From NCBI GenBank assembly GCA_002314435.1, contig DCFV01000027.1, forward strand, positions 1,334 to 13,665: DNA of 12,332 nucleotides. Direction: 5' to 3'. Source of the stretch: Acidobacteriaceae bacterium UBA1795. GTDB taxonomy: Bacteria; Acidobacteriota; Terriglobia; Terriglobales; Acidobacteriaceae. Positions 1 to 7,396 of this stretch are shown here, piece after piece. A program made the translations under genes and the position numbers. How positions within the stretch are numbered: the first letter of the stretch is position 1; each line of letters begins with the position of its first letter. Under the pieces are notes generated by a model. It saw only the letters and a program-made list of their open reading frames with translations. It searched no databases and was not told where the DNA came from.

Positions 1-388
1 TGCGCACGACGCCGAGCAGATGCTGGTAGGCAGGAAAGAAGCGCAGGACGTGCGCAACCATGAAGACGCGGTCGCTCTCCTGTGCGGCCGCAAGCACCCG
101 TGCGCAATCGGCCGTTGTCAGCGCGAGGGGCTTTTCGCAGAGCACATGCTTGCGCGCGGCGAGCGCAGTGAGCGTTGTTGGCACGTGCAGGGGCGTTGGC
201 AGGCAGATGTCAATGGCGTCGATGGTAGGATCGGCGAGCATTGCGTTAAGCAGGCCGGCTCGGTTAGCGGGATCGAGCGCATTGTACGGCGGCGTGGTGC
301 GAGTGACCATCTCCACCTCACTCAGATCCGCCGCGGCGGCAAGGTGCCGCTTGCCCATCTCTCCCGATCCTAGCAATCCAATGCGCAT
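1..388 (-). CDS. Gfo/Idh/MocA family NAD(P)-dependent oxidoreductase, partial (C-terminus beyond left edge)
   Basis: I translated this frame directly from the minus strand; 129 residues are visible and the frame is still open at base 1, so the C-terminal two thirds lie outside the window. It starts with the Rossmann glycine motif GLLGSGEMG (residues 4-12), followed by DPTIDAIDICLPTPLH (53-68), the family hallmark EKP in CEKPLALT (84-91) and MVAHVLRFFPAYQ (110-122). That order is diagnostic of Gfo/Idh/MocA sugar or cyclitol dehydrogenases. The substrate cannot be told because the substrate-binding half is missing. The ATG at 388 is preceded by AAAAGGAGAT and GAGGAAG. It lies 20 bp behind the permease stop, and the first of these purine tracts sits at that stop, so the two genes are almost certainly one operon. 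Known members oxidise a sugar hydroxyl to a ketone, which would suit the aminotransferase across the divergent region. That pairing is inference. Confidence 0.93.
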   Translation of the reverse strand, partial: MRIGLLGSGEMGKRHLAAAADLSEVEMVTRTTPPYNALDPANRAGLLNAMLADPTIDAIDICLPTPLHVPTTLTALAARKHVLCEKPLALTTADCARVLAAAQESDRVFMVAHVLRFFPAYQHLLGVVR

Positions 389-408
389 GATGCTTCCTCA
401 ATCTCCTT

Positions 409-1767
409 TTAAGCTGTGAAGCCGCCATCGAGCGCGGCAGGCGCGCTGCGAAAAGCTCGCGTTAGCACTGCGTCGTAGGTGAGTCCTACTGCAAACCAAA
501 GACCGCCCGCGATTTTCGCGGCGTTGCTAAGGTTCCACCAGATGAGCAGGCAGAAGAGCAATCCGAAGAGCGGCAGAAGAAGATCGCGCACAAAACTCCG
601 CCTACCGCACTCACCGCGCAGATAGCAGACACGGACGACGCTAGCGTTGACGCCCATGAAGGCCAGGAAGGCGCCGAAGTTGATAAGCTCGGCGGCGCGC
701 TCGTAGTTGAGCACGAGGCAACCGGCAAATGAGAGGCCGCCGACGAGCAGCAAATTGTAGGCGGGCACTGCCGCGCGCGCGCTCAGGTGCGCAAAGAAGC
801 CGCGCGGCAATACGCCGTCGCGGCCCATGCCGTAAAGCAGGCGCGCCACACCGGCCTGTGCGGTGAGTCCCGAGCCGAGATTGGTGATGATGAGGATCGC
901 GGCCATGGCGCCGAAGAGCCATGATCCGCCGACGGTGCGTGCTACGTCCATGAAGGCAGTTTCGACGTTGGTGAAGTCGTTGAAGCCGGGATGCACCCTT
1001 TGCGCGAAGTAGATCTGCAGGCCGCCGAAGATGCCGGTGAAGAGGCAGACGAAGACGGTGGCGAGCAGCACGTTGCGGCGCGGATTCTCTACCTCTTCGG
1101 CCATCGTGCTGACGCCGTCGAAGCCGCCGTAGGTGAGCGCCGCAAGCGCGGTTGCCGCGCCGATCCCCTTCCAGTGGAATGTTTCAGGCGAGTAGAAAGG
1201 GCGTGTGGAAACGAGGCCCGGCCAGCCCTGATGGCGCCAGAGCCACCAGACTGCCAGAACGAGGAAGGGAAGAATCACGGCGAGCGCAGCGAGCATCATG
1301 ACGAGATTGGCAGTGGCCGTGGAACGGATGCCGAGCAAGTTGACGGCACTGATGATGACGACGATTAACGCGCACCACAGCCATGTGGGTACGGCCGGCA
1401 TAAGCCGAGCGAGCGTGAGCGCCGCATAGAGGATGCAGACCACAGGAACAAGCAGGTAGTCGAGCAGCATTGCCCAGCCGGCGAGAAAGCCGAAGTGGGC
1501 GTTGAGGCCATGGCGGACGAAGGTGTAAGCGGAGCCAGCGGCAGGATAGCGCGCTGCCATCCGGCCGTAGCTAACTGCGGTCAGTACCATGGCGACCATT
1601 GAGAGCAACAACGCGCTGACGGCATGGCCGGCTGAGATTTGCTGTACCAGACCAAACAAGGGCACAGCCGCAATAGGCATGATGAGCACGATGCCGTAGA
1701 GGATCAGGTCCCAGAGCGTGAGCGCACGGCGCAGTGAGGGAGTGCGCGGAGTTTCCGCGTTATCCAT
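409..1767 (-). CDS. APC-superfamily amino acid/polyamine-type permease
   Basis: A 452-residue, very hydrophobic protein with about twelve membrane segments, the usual length and topology of the amino acid-polyamine-organocation superfamily. Visible family features are the first helix with LYGIVLIMPIAAVPLFG (23-39), the loop RYPAAGSAYTFVRHGLN (73-89), the helix-6 region YGGFDGVSTMAEEVENPRRN (213-232), which matches the usual 'AEE.xNPxRN' block, and RLLYGMGRDGVLP (309-321) after helix 8. It would be an inner-membrane secondary transporter. The substrate is not readable from sequence: amino acids or polyamines are typical, and an amino-sugar-derived compound is possible given the neighbours. The start is the ATG at 1767, preceded by a modest GGGGA about 7 bases upstream, and a TTGACG-17-TAGACA promoter lies at 1807-1835. 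It leads an operon with the downstream oxidoreductase. Confidence 0.92.
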   Translation of the reverse strand: MDNAETPRTPSLRRALTLWDLILYGIVLIMPIAAVPLFGLVQQISAGHAVSALLLSMVAMVLTAVSYGRMAARYPAAGSAYTFVRHGLNAHFGFLAGWAMLLDYLLVPVVCILYAALTLARLMPAVPTWLWCALIVVIISAVNLLGIRSTATANLVMMLAALAVILPFLVLAVWWLWRHQGWPGLVSTRPFYSPETFHWKGIGAATALAALTYGGFDGVSTMAEEVENPRRNVLLATVFVCLFTGIFGGLQIYFAQRVHPGFNDFTNVETAFMDVARTVGGSWLFGAMAAILIITNLGSGLTAQAGVARLLYGMGRDGVLPRGFFAHLSARAAVPAYNLLLVGGLSFAGCLVLNYERAAELINFGAFLAFMGVNASVVRVCYLRGECGRRSFVRDLLLPLFGLLFCLLIWWNLSNAAKIAGGLWFAVGLTYDAVLTRAFRSAPAALDGGFTA

Positions 1768-1806
1768 GTGGTGATCCCCGAGGGCTAGAGTAGGTACCTA
1801 ACTTGA

Positions 1807-1835
1807 TGTCTACGGGAGCGGAAGCGACGCGTCAA
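1807..1835 (-). promoter_or_regulatory. Candidate promoter for the permease-oxidoreductase operon
   Basis: Read on the minus strand there is TTGACG (1835-1830), a 17-bp spacer and TAGACA (1812-1807). Transcription would begin near 1800, giving a leader of roughly 33 bases before the ATG at 1767. The -35 is good and the -10 matches only half of TATAAT, so this is a moderate call. A TATATATA tract near 1856-1863 is a competing -10, but it lacks a -35 at sensible spacing. Confidence 0.4.
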
Positions 1836-1884
1836 GGAGAAAATGAACATTTCGTCTATATATAGTGAGGTATCTCCCCGAGAA

Positions 1885-1897
1885 ATTGACAGTCAAT
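1885..1897. promoter_or_regulatory. Perfect inverted repeat ATTGAC-A-GTCAAT, candidate operator
   Basis: Six-base perfect inverted repeat around a single A, in the middle of the divergent region between permease and aminotransferase. The half-site ATTGAC recurs as a direct copy at 1917-1922, 32 bp (about three helical turns) away, inside the -35 of the aminotransferase promoter. TTGACA at 1886-1891 can also be read as a -35 with TACAAA at 1908-1913 (16-bp spacer). The site could therefore be a regulator-binding site, a second promoter, or both. No protein can be assigned from sequence. Confidence 0.35.
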
Positions 1898-1917
1898 AAC
1901 GTTTTCGTACAAAAGTA

Positions 1918-1946
1918 TTGACTCTGTTTGGCCAGCATCGTACCAT
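1918..1946 (+). promoter_or_regulatory. Candidate promoter for the aminotransferase gene
   Basis: TTGACT (1918-1923), 17-bp spacer, TACCAT (1941-1946). It closely resembles the promoter in front of the TonB receptor (TTGACTC at 3437), sharing TTGACTC and optimal spacing. Transcription from here would give a leader of about 100 bases containing the hairpin at 1964-1994. Confidence 0.5.
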
Positions 1947-1963
1947 CGGTCAGATTTCCAGCA

Positions 1964-1994
1964 GGCGCCGCGGCCATTTTGGCCGGCGCCGGCC
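1964..1994 (+). other. GC-rich hairpin in the aminotransferase leader
   Basis: GGCGCC (1964-1969), a GC bulge, GGCC (1972-1975), loop ATTTT, GGCC (1981-1984), GGCGCC (1985-1990): a 10-pair, entirely G-C stem with a two-base bulge. The right half overlaps a 14-bp perfect palindrome, GGCCGGCGCCGGCC (1981-1994), so alternative folds or a DNA-binding role are possible. It lies 60 bases before the start codon and has no T tract, so it is not a standard terminator. Confidence 0.5.
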
Positions 1995-2054
1995 TCACAC
2001 GTCGATAGAAGCACGGGTGACGAGGAGGCGTGAGCGCAGCTGGCCGGACAGATC

Positions 2055-3335
2055 ATGAATCACCTAGCCCTTTTTGGTGGAATTCCGACGCGCCAGAAGC
2101 CCTATCCGGCTTGGCCCGTATTTGACGACAACGAAGAGCGCGCGTTGCTGGAGGTGTTGCATAGCGGCCGCTGGTGGAGCGGCACACAGGCCTACCATGA
2201 CCGGCCAGGTGTAGAGCACGCCTCTCGCGCGGCTGAGTTTGAGGCGCAGTTCGCGGCGTATCACGGTGCTCGCTTCGGACTTGCCTGCGCCACCGGCACC
2301 GCGGCGCTGGAATTGGCGCTGAAGGCCGCGGGCATTGGGCCCGGCGACGAAGTGATTGTGCCGCCGTACACGTTTCTCGCCACGGCGAGCGCGCCGCTGC
2401 TGATCGGCGCCGTGCCAGTGTTCTGCGACATCGATCCTCGCACGCTGAATCTCGATCCGGCACGCATTGAGGAGGCCATCACTCCACGCACGCGCGCCAT
2501 TATTCCAGTGCACTTTGCCGGGCTGGCAGCGGACTTAGATCGCATTCTCGAGATTGCCCAGCGTCATGGGCTGTTCGTGCTTGAGGACGCAGCACATGCG
2601 CACGGTGCGAGCAGCCGCGGACGGCGATTGGGCACAATCGGCGGGGCGGGCATTTTCAGCTTTCAGGCCTCGAAGAATATGACGGCGGGCGAAGGCGGGC
2701 TGGTGCTCACCAACGACCCGGAGCTGGCGGAGCTGTGCAACTCGTACCTGTGGGCCGGGCGCAAACTCGGCCGCCCGTGGTACGAACACTACCGACTGGG
2801 CTGGAACTATCGCATCACGGAGTTCCAGGCGGCGCTGTTGATCGAGCAACTGCGCAGGCTACCGGAGCAGACTGCGACTCGGATGCGCAACGGTCTGCGA
2901 CTCAATGCGCAGCTCGCCGATGTGCCGGGAATCCGTACGCTAAACGTGCCGGAGTGGGTGACCGAGCACTCGTTTCATCTCTACATCTTGCGCCTCAATG
3001 AAGAAGAGTTCGGGCTTGGCCGCGCGGAGTTTCTCGCGGCGCTTGGACGAGAGGGGATTCCGTGTTCGGGTGGTTATTCGTCGCCGCTTTACCGCAATCC
3101 AATGTTCGTCGAAAACGCGTTTAATGCAAACGGACTGCCGCTCACGCCGCCAGGTCACACGATCGACTACACGCGAGATCCGGAGCGCTGCCCAGTGGCC
3201 GAGCAAGCCTGTAAGGACACGGTGTGGATCGAGCACCGCGTACTGCTTGGCGAGCCGGAGGATGTGGATGACATTGTGCTCGCGATTCGCAAGATCCACG
3301 CCTGTCGGAAGGAGTTTCGCCAAGCGGCGGTGTAG
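2055..3335 (+). CDS. DegT/DnrJ/EryC1/StrS family PLP-dependent aminotransferase
   Basis: A 426-residue fold-type I aminotransferase of the sugar/cyclitol (DegT) family, of normal length. Visible motifs are CATGTAALELAL (78-89) for phosphate binding, DEVIVPPYTFLATASA (98-113), the cofactor-ring aspartate D178 in LEDAAHAHG (176-184), the Schiff-base lysine K207 in FSFQASKNMTAGEGG (201-215), and NYRITEFQAA (251-260) near the dimer interface. The family transfers an amino group, usually from glutamate or glutamine, to a keto sugar or keto cyclitol in the cytoplasm. The N-terminal block with GRWW resembles the AHBA-synthase/inosose-aminotransferase branch, but the substrate is unknown. The ATG at 2055 has only weak ribosome-binding sequence. 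A strong GAGGAGG at 2022-2028 is 26 bases upstream, and the frame is closed by TGA at 2031, so no longer start exists. It is divergent from the dehydrogenase and permease, which suggests a shared pathway. Confidence 0.93.
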   Translation: MNHLALFGGIPTRQKPYPAWPVFDDNEERALLEVLHSGRWWSGTQAYHDRPGVEHASRAAEFEAQFAAYHGARFGLACATGTAALELALKAAGIGPGDEVIVPPYTFLATASAPLLIGAVPVFCDIDPRTLNLDPARIEEAITPRTRAIIPVHFAGLAADLDRILEIAQRHGLFVLEDAAHAHGASSRGRRLGTIGGAGIFSFQASKNMTAGEGGLVLTNDPELAELCNSYLWAGRKLGRPWYEHYRLGWNYRITEFQAALLIEQLRRLPEQTATRMRNGLRLNAQLADVPGIRTLNVPEWVTEHSFHLYILRLNEEEFGLGRAEFLAALGREGIPCSGGYSSPLYRNPMFVENAFNANGLPLTPPGHTIDYTRDPERCPVAEQACKDTVWIEHRVLLGEPEDVDDIVLAIRKIHACRKEFRQAAV

Positions 3336-3436
3336 CAGGCGAAGCGCGGAGAGCTAAGAAAGTTTCTATTACGATAGCAACATGATGAAAATATCAAAAT
3401 ATGAGAAAGATTTATCTCGATGTCGTTAAAAAATGC

Positions 3437-3465
3437 TTGACTCGTTTTCGGGCCGGTCCCATACT
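3437..3465 (+). promoter_or_regulatory. Promoter for the TonB-dependent receptor
   Basis: TTGACT (3437-3442), a 17-bp spacer and CATACT (3460-3465), the best sigma70-type promoter in the window. The start site would be near 3472, giving an unusually long leader of about 340 bases. The octamer CGTTTTCG just after the -35 (3443-3450) recurs at 1900-1907 in the divergent region, which may mark a common regulator. Confidence 0.55.
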
Positions 3466-3593
3466 CAACAGAAATCTGAGCCGCATTCTCTCCCGGTGCA
3501 CGCTGAACAAGCATGTCAACGTACTACGTGCCGGAAGCGGTGGAGTTGTCATCATAGTTCTTAGTTCTAGCGCATCTGAACGGCTCTTTCGAC

Positions 3594-3619
3594 GCTCATC
3601 TCTTTCCCTCCCGATGAGC
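3594..3619 (+). other. Hairpin in the receptor leader
   Basis: Perfect 7-base inverted repeat GCTCATC (3594-3600) / GATGAGC (3613-3619) with a pyrimidine-rich 12-base loop. It lies within the predicted long 5' leader of the receptor and has no T tract. It may be structural or regulatory; a stem this short can also occur by chance. Confidence 0.3.
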
Positions 3620-3812
3620 CGAGTGCGCTGGAAAACTGCTTCCTCAAGGTCGGTGCTACGGCGTCGTCCCAACCCGGCATTACCCCGGCCCCGAAGTTCG
3701 AGGCTTTGCCGAACGGCAGCTTCAATGTTTTGGGCTCATAGCAACAAGGCAAGTTTGAATTTGGGCGTGAGTATGAAGCCCGCGCCACAATCTTCGTCCT
3801 CTAGGAGATGCC

Positions 3813-6800
3813 ATGCGTTCGTGTCAATCTTTAGTTTTAGACGTTATTGTTCGTAACGTCCTATTTGCCCTCTTTGCCGCCTTCGCATTGGGAATTGGAT
3901 GCAGCGAATCTGCCTTTGCGCAGGTCGATCGCGGTGGCATCGTGGGCTCCGTGGCGGACCAGACCGGCGCGCGTGTTGCCGGGGCGCGTGTGAAGGCAAC
4001 GAACCTTGCCACCAATATCTCGGTGAACGCGGTGACGGACGCTAATGGCAACTTCTCGCTCACGTCGCTGCTCATCGGAGTGTACCGCGTTAAGGCGGAG
4101 CAGGCTGGCTTTGCCGCAGCGGTAGAGACAGGCGTGCAGGTCTCCGTTGGGCAAGTGGCGAAGATTGATTTCGCGTTGCATCCGGGAGCTGAATCGCAGA
4201 CTGTGGAAGTGATGGCGGCCAGCACGGAGCTGCAGACGCAGACCTCTTCACTGGGCACGATCGAATCTGAGCAGCGCATCTCCGAGCTGCCGCTGAATGG
4301 GCGCAACTTCATCGCTCTTGCCTATCTGGGGCCTGGCGCCAACAGCGGCCAGGCCGGATCGAATGCGTCGGGTGGAGTGTTTGAGAACCAACGCGGCAAT
4401 GAAGCTATCTCGGTTAACGGCCTGCGTGTTTCGAACAATAACTTTCTGCTGAATGGTGTGGACAACAACGAATTCGGCCTGGGTGGCGTGATCATACTGC
4501 CACCTCCTGATGCGATCCAGGAGTTCAAGATCGAATCCAACTCTATGAGCGCGGAGTTTGGCCGCGGCGGTGCGGCGGTGAACGTGGTGGTCAAGTCGGG
4601 CGCTAACAAGATACACGGCGGGTTGTATGAGTTTGTGCGTAACGACCGGCTTGACGCGCTCGACTACTTTGCGAGCGGTGCGACGCAGTTTCAGCGCAAC
4701 CAGTTTGGCGCGTTTCTTGGCGCCCCTATCGTGAAGAACCGCACATTTGTTTTCGGAGACTACGAGGGTACGCGGCAGCGGCAGGGTGTGCCGTTTGTAT
4801 CAACGGTACCCACGGCAGCGGAGCGTACGGGGGACTTCAGCGATCGCCTGACGGGGCAGTCATTCAATCCTTGCGGTACGGGCGGGCCGGCCTTCGATAC
4901 GGGTGCGGTCTTCGATCCTTACAGTACTTACAGCTATGACTGTCCGGGTGGCTCGACGATCCTGCTGCGCAATCAGCTCAGCTATAACGGCCAGCTGAAC
5001 GTTATCGATCCGACAAAGATCGATACTGTTGGGCAGAACGTGGCTGTGTTTTATCCGATGCCGACAAGCACGGATCTGACCAACAACTACGCTGTGACAC
5101 AAAAGAACACGAACGACCAGGACGAGTTCGACATTCGCGCGGATGATCACCTGTCGGCAGCCGACCAGGCGTTTGCCTCTTATGGCTTCGGCGATATCCG
5201 CAGCGTGTCACCGGCTGGACTGGGCAAGCTGGGTGGAGCTGATTGCTGTTCGGGCCTGAGCGACAGCCGAGCGCAGCACCTGGGACTGGGCGAGACGCAC
5301 CTCTTCTCGCCGACGCTGCTCAACGACGTGCACGGCGGATACTTTCGCTACGCGGTCAACGCGGTGCCTTTCAATTACGGAACCGACATCTCAACGCAGC
5401 TCGGCATACCGAACGCCAATCGTGGCGATGAGAACTCGAGCGGCCTGACGAATCTTGATATCGCAGGTTATACGCCGATAGGCGATTCGGAGTGGCTTCC
5501 GGAGCACGCATTCGAGAACATCTTTCAGATTGCGGATACGATGACGAAAGTGAGCGGTCGGCACTCACTGAGGTTCGGCATAGACTTCCGGCGGCAGCAG
5601 CGGAATTTCTTCCAGCTTGCGGTGCCGCGCGGCAATATGGTGTTCTCTGGTGGATACACGCAGGATCTGGGCACCGGCACGGGCGGCAATGGCCTGGCGG
5701 ACCTGATGATCGGCGTGGCGGAACACGTGGAACAGGACACACTTTCGGGGTTGTATCCGACGCGCTACTGGGACCTGGCCGAGTTTCTGCAGGACGACTT
5801 CCGCGTGCGACCGAATCTGACGCTCAACCTGGGGCTGCGCTACGATTTGATCTCGCCGGCCAACGGGCGCGTGGCGAACTTCGATCTGAACAAGGCGGTG
5901 ATGGTGGCCTCGTATGGGAGTGGCGCGGTGTCGCACGCCGGCGTTCAGTTCGACAAGAGCGACTGGGGCCCACGCGTGGGCCTCGCGTGGTCGCTGTCCG
6001 GCAGCACGGTTGTGCGCAGCGCGTTCGGCATCTTCTACTCGCCTGAGGCAAACACGTTCGACGATCTCGGACTGAATCCTCCGGCACTCACGGATCTCTC
6101 TCGCAACTATGCAACCAGCAGTCTGCCCGTGAACTCACAGCTAATCTCGACAGGCTTTCCAGCGGAGTTTCCGACGCAGAGCCTGGACAACCCGACGGGT
6201 TCGGTAAAGTCGACGGGAGCTAAGCGCATCATGCCGCGCGTGATGGAGTGGAATCTTTCGTTGCAGCACGAGTTCCACAACCTGTGGCTGGCGCAGGCCG
6301 CGTATGTTGGCACGCGCGCCTACCACCTGTGGAACCACGAGGCCGACGATCTGAACCAGCCCGAGGTGCCACTCGACACCAACTTTTCTGACGACACAGG
6401 TAACATCGGGCGGCCGTACTTTAACGTGCAGCCGAACTTGGCAACGATCTATCCGCTCGACTACGCGCAGCTGGCGCTTAGCTATCACTCGTTCCAGGCC
6501 TCGCTGAATCGGCAGTTCCAGAACGGATTCAACGTGTTGTTTGCCTACACGTTTGCGAAGAATCTGGGCAATGCGGATGGTAACGTTGGCGGCGCTATTC
6601 AGGATGCGCATCATGCCAATCTGGAGCACGGTCCTGTGTCGCCCGACCTGCGTCATCGCTTCACGGCGAGCTATCTCTACGAGCTGCCATTCGGTCGCGG
6701 TCGCCACTATTTCCCCAACCTCAATACCGCGACGAATCTCATCTTGGGCGGGTGGGACGTTGCCGGCGTGACCGCCGTGCAGAGCGGGCAGGCTCTGACG

Positions 6801-7247
6801 GCGGTTTCGTCCAACGACCTGAGCAACACAGGGTCCGCGAGTTATCGCTACAACCAAGTGGCAAAGCCCTCGGACTTTTCCTTTGATACGGCCACGCAGG
6901 GCGCGCTGGGCTGCACCGGTAAGCAGACGCTGAATTGCTGGTACAACCAGGCGGCATTTACGGCACCCGCGCTTGGTGCAGGACAGCAGTCTGCGCATGT
7001 ATTCGGCAACAGCCGCATCGGCAATCTGCGTGGGCCGGACCTAATCAACTTCGACCTCGTACTGCAGAAGCATTTCACAATCGGAGATTTTGGGCAGTTC
7101 GAGTTTCGCTCGGAGTTCTTCAATCTCTTCAACCATCCCAACTTCGGTTTGCCGGGGAACCTGGTGGACGTGCCGGGCGGCGCGAGCATTACCAGTACCG
7201 CCTCCAACAACCGCGAACTGGAACTGGCGTTGAAGTACACGTTTTAG
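3813..7247 (+). CDS. TonB-dependent receptor, Oar-like, with carboxypeptidase-regulatory-like N-terminal domain
   Basis: A 1144-residue outer-membrane receptor of the type abundant in Acidobacteriota. A signal peptide with hydrophobic core NVLFALFAAFALGIG (15-29) probably ends after SAFA (36). Residues about 40-125 form a CarboxypepD_reg-like beta-sandwich (GGIVGSVADQTGARVAGARV, then DANGNFSLTSLLIGVYRV). Next come the signature ELPLNGRNF (158-166) and a plug domain to about 270 with LLNGVDNNEFG and SAEFGRGGAAVNVVVKSGAN. A long beta-barrel follows, with repeated alternating aromatic strands, ending in LALKYTF; the terminal Phe is the usual barrel-assembly signal. No classical TonB box was recognised. 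It would import a glycan fragment or other ligand using TonB energy. Ligand identity is inferred only from the downstream PIG-L and GH20 genes. The start has a good AGGAG five bases upstream. No SusD-like partner is present. The stop TAG (7245-7247) is shared with the flanking duplication of the element behind it. Confidence 0.95.
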   Translation: MRSCQSLVLDVIVRNVLFALFAAFALGIGCSESAFAQVDRGGIVGSVADQTGARVAGARVKATNLATNISVNAVTDANGNFSLTSLLIGVYRVKAEQAGFAAAVETGVQVSVGQVAKIDFALHPGAESQTVEVMAASTELQTQTSSLGTIESEQRISELPLNGRNFIALAYLGPGANSGQAGSNASGGVFENQRGNEAISVNGLRVSNNNFLLNGVDNNEFGLGGVIILPPPDAIQEFKIESNSMSAEFGRGGAAVNVVVKSGANKIHGGLYEFVRNDRLDALDYFASGATQFQRNQFGAFLGAPIVKNRTFVFGDYEGTRQRQGVPFVSTVPTAAERTGDFSDRLTGQSFNPCGTGGPAFDTGAVFDPYSTYSYDCPGGSTILLRNQLSYNGQLNVIDPTKIDTVGQNVAVFYPMPTSTDLTNNYAVTQKNTNDQDEFDIRADDHLSAADQAFASYGFGDIRSVSPAGLGKLGGADCCSGLSDSRAQHLGLGETHLFSPTLLNDVHGGYFRYAVNAVPFNYGTDISTQLGIPNANRGDENSSGLTNLDIAGYTPIGDSEWLPEHAFENIFQIADTMTKVSGRHSLRFGIDFRRQQRNFFQLAVPRGNMVFSGGYTQDLGTGTGGNGLADLMIGVAEHVEQDTLSGLYPTRYWDLAEFLQDDFRVRPNLTLNLGLRYDLISPANGRVANFDLNKAVMVASYGSGAVSHAGVQFDKSDWGPRVGLAWSLSGSTVVRSAFGIFYSPEANTFDDLGLNPPALTDLSRNYATSSLPVNSQLISTGFPAEFPTQSLDNPTGSVKSTGAKRIMPRVMEWNLSLQHEFHNLWLAQAAYVGTRAYHLWNHEADDLNQPEVPLDTNFSDDTGNIGRPYFNVQPNLATIYPLDYAQLALSYHSFQASLNRQFQNGFNVLFAYTFAKNLGNADGNVGGAIQDAHHANLEHGPVSPDLRHRFTASYLYELPFGRGRHYFPNLNTATNLILGGWDVAGVTAVQSGQALTAVSSNDLSNTGSASYRYNQVAKPSDFSFDTATQGALGCTGKQTLNCWYNQAAFTAPALGAGQQSAHVFGNSRIGNLRGPDLINFDLVLQKHFTIGDFGQFEFRSEFFNLFNHPNFGLPGNLVDVPGGASITSTASNNRELELALKYTF

Positions 7248-7396
7248 GAACTTGTTGAAAAAGGATTCGAAGTCCCGGAATACGACAAAAAAGGTCTACC
7301 AAAACCATCACCGAGCGTCTTCCTATCGTTTCTCGGGCATTCTGGCGCGATCATGTTTTCGGCTTTGCTGCCCGTCAATAGTTTTTCAACAAGTTC
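7248..7396. mobile_element. 149-bp MITE-like element / deleted insertion sequence with perfect 15-bp terminal inverted repeats
   Basis: GAACTTGTTGAAAAA at 7248-7262 is matched exactly, inverted, by TTTTTCAACAAGTTC at 7382-7396. Directly outside both ends is TTAG (7244-7247 and 7397-7400), a 4-bp direct repeat that fits a target-site duplication. TTAG conforms to the YTAR target I recall for IS5-group elements, so IS5-like mobilisation is a reasonable guess. The interior is visibly more AT-rich than its neighbours. One plus-strand frame (7259-7381) is open for 40 codons without a start and stops at the base before the right repeat, as the tail of a transposase gene might, but I do not recognise the peptide. 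The insertion kept the receptor's stop codon (TTAG contains it). The right end is 14 bp from the next gene's ribosome-binding site, so the element now forms the spacer between receptor and deacetylase. A transcript across it could fold into a 15-bp stem. Confidence 0.72.

Larger units (their letters stand above)
3336..3812. other. Gene-free region of about 480 bp upstream of the TonB receptor
   Basis: This stretch is visibly more AT-rich at its left end and then turns GC-rich. It holds one good promoter (3437-3465), a hairpin (3594-3619) and the receptor's ribosome-binding site (AGGAG, 3803-3807). An open frame of about 53 codons without a start (3580-3741, ending at TAG) reads plausibly as protein but has no start and no recognised homologue; it may be a gene remnant or chance. 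No intrinsic terminator is evident behind the aminotransferase. I found no riboswitch that I recognise. Confidence 0.5.

Noticed and set aside
60..419. Plus-strand frames covering 20-419
   Set aside because: The minus strand here encodes a clear Gfo/Idh/MocA N-terminus; the plus-strand readings are its antisense.
1856..1863. TATATATA as the -10 of the permease promoter
   Set aside because: No acceptable -35 lies 16-18 bp upstream on the minus strand; TTGACG-17-TAGACA closer to the gene is a better fit.
3401..3856. 151-codon plus-strand frame upstream of and overlapping the receptor start
   Set aside because: It contains the receptor's ribosome-binding site and start, has no good start site of its own, and its Ser/Arg-rich product looks like non-coding translation.
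5492..6046. 184-codon plus-strand frame within the receptor gene
   Set aside because: It is an out-of-frame shadow of the beta-barrel coding region, Arg/Gly/Ala-rich without motifs.
6141..6998. 285-codon minus-strand frame inside the receptor gene
   Set aside because: It is entirely antisense to well-matched receptor coding sequence. Its composition is what a reversed GC-rich gene gives and no domain is visible.
7248..7396. The terminal repeats as a rho-independent terminator of the receptor gene
   Set aside because: The arms are 119 bases apart. This, the matching TTAG flanks and the lack of a tight GC stem fit a mobile element better.
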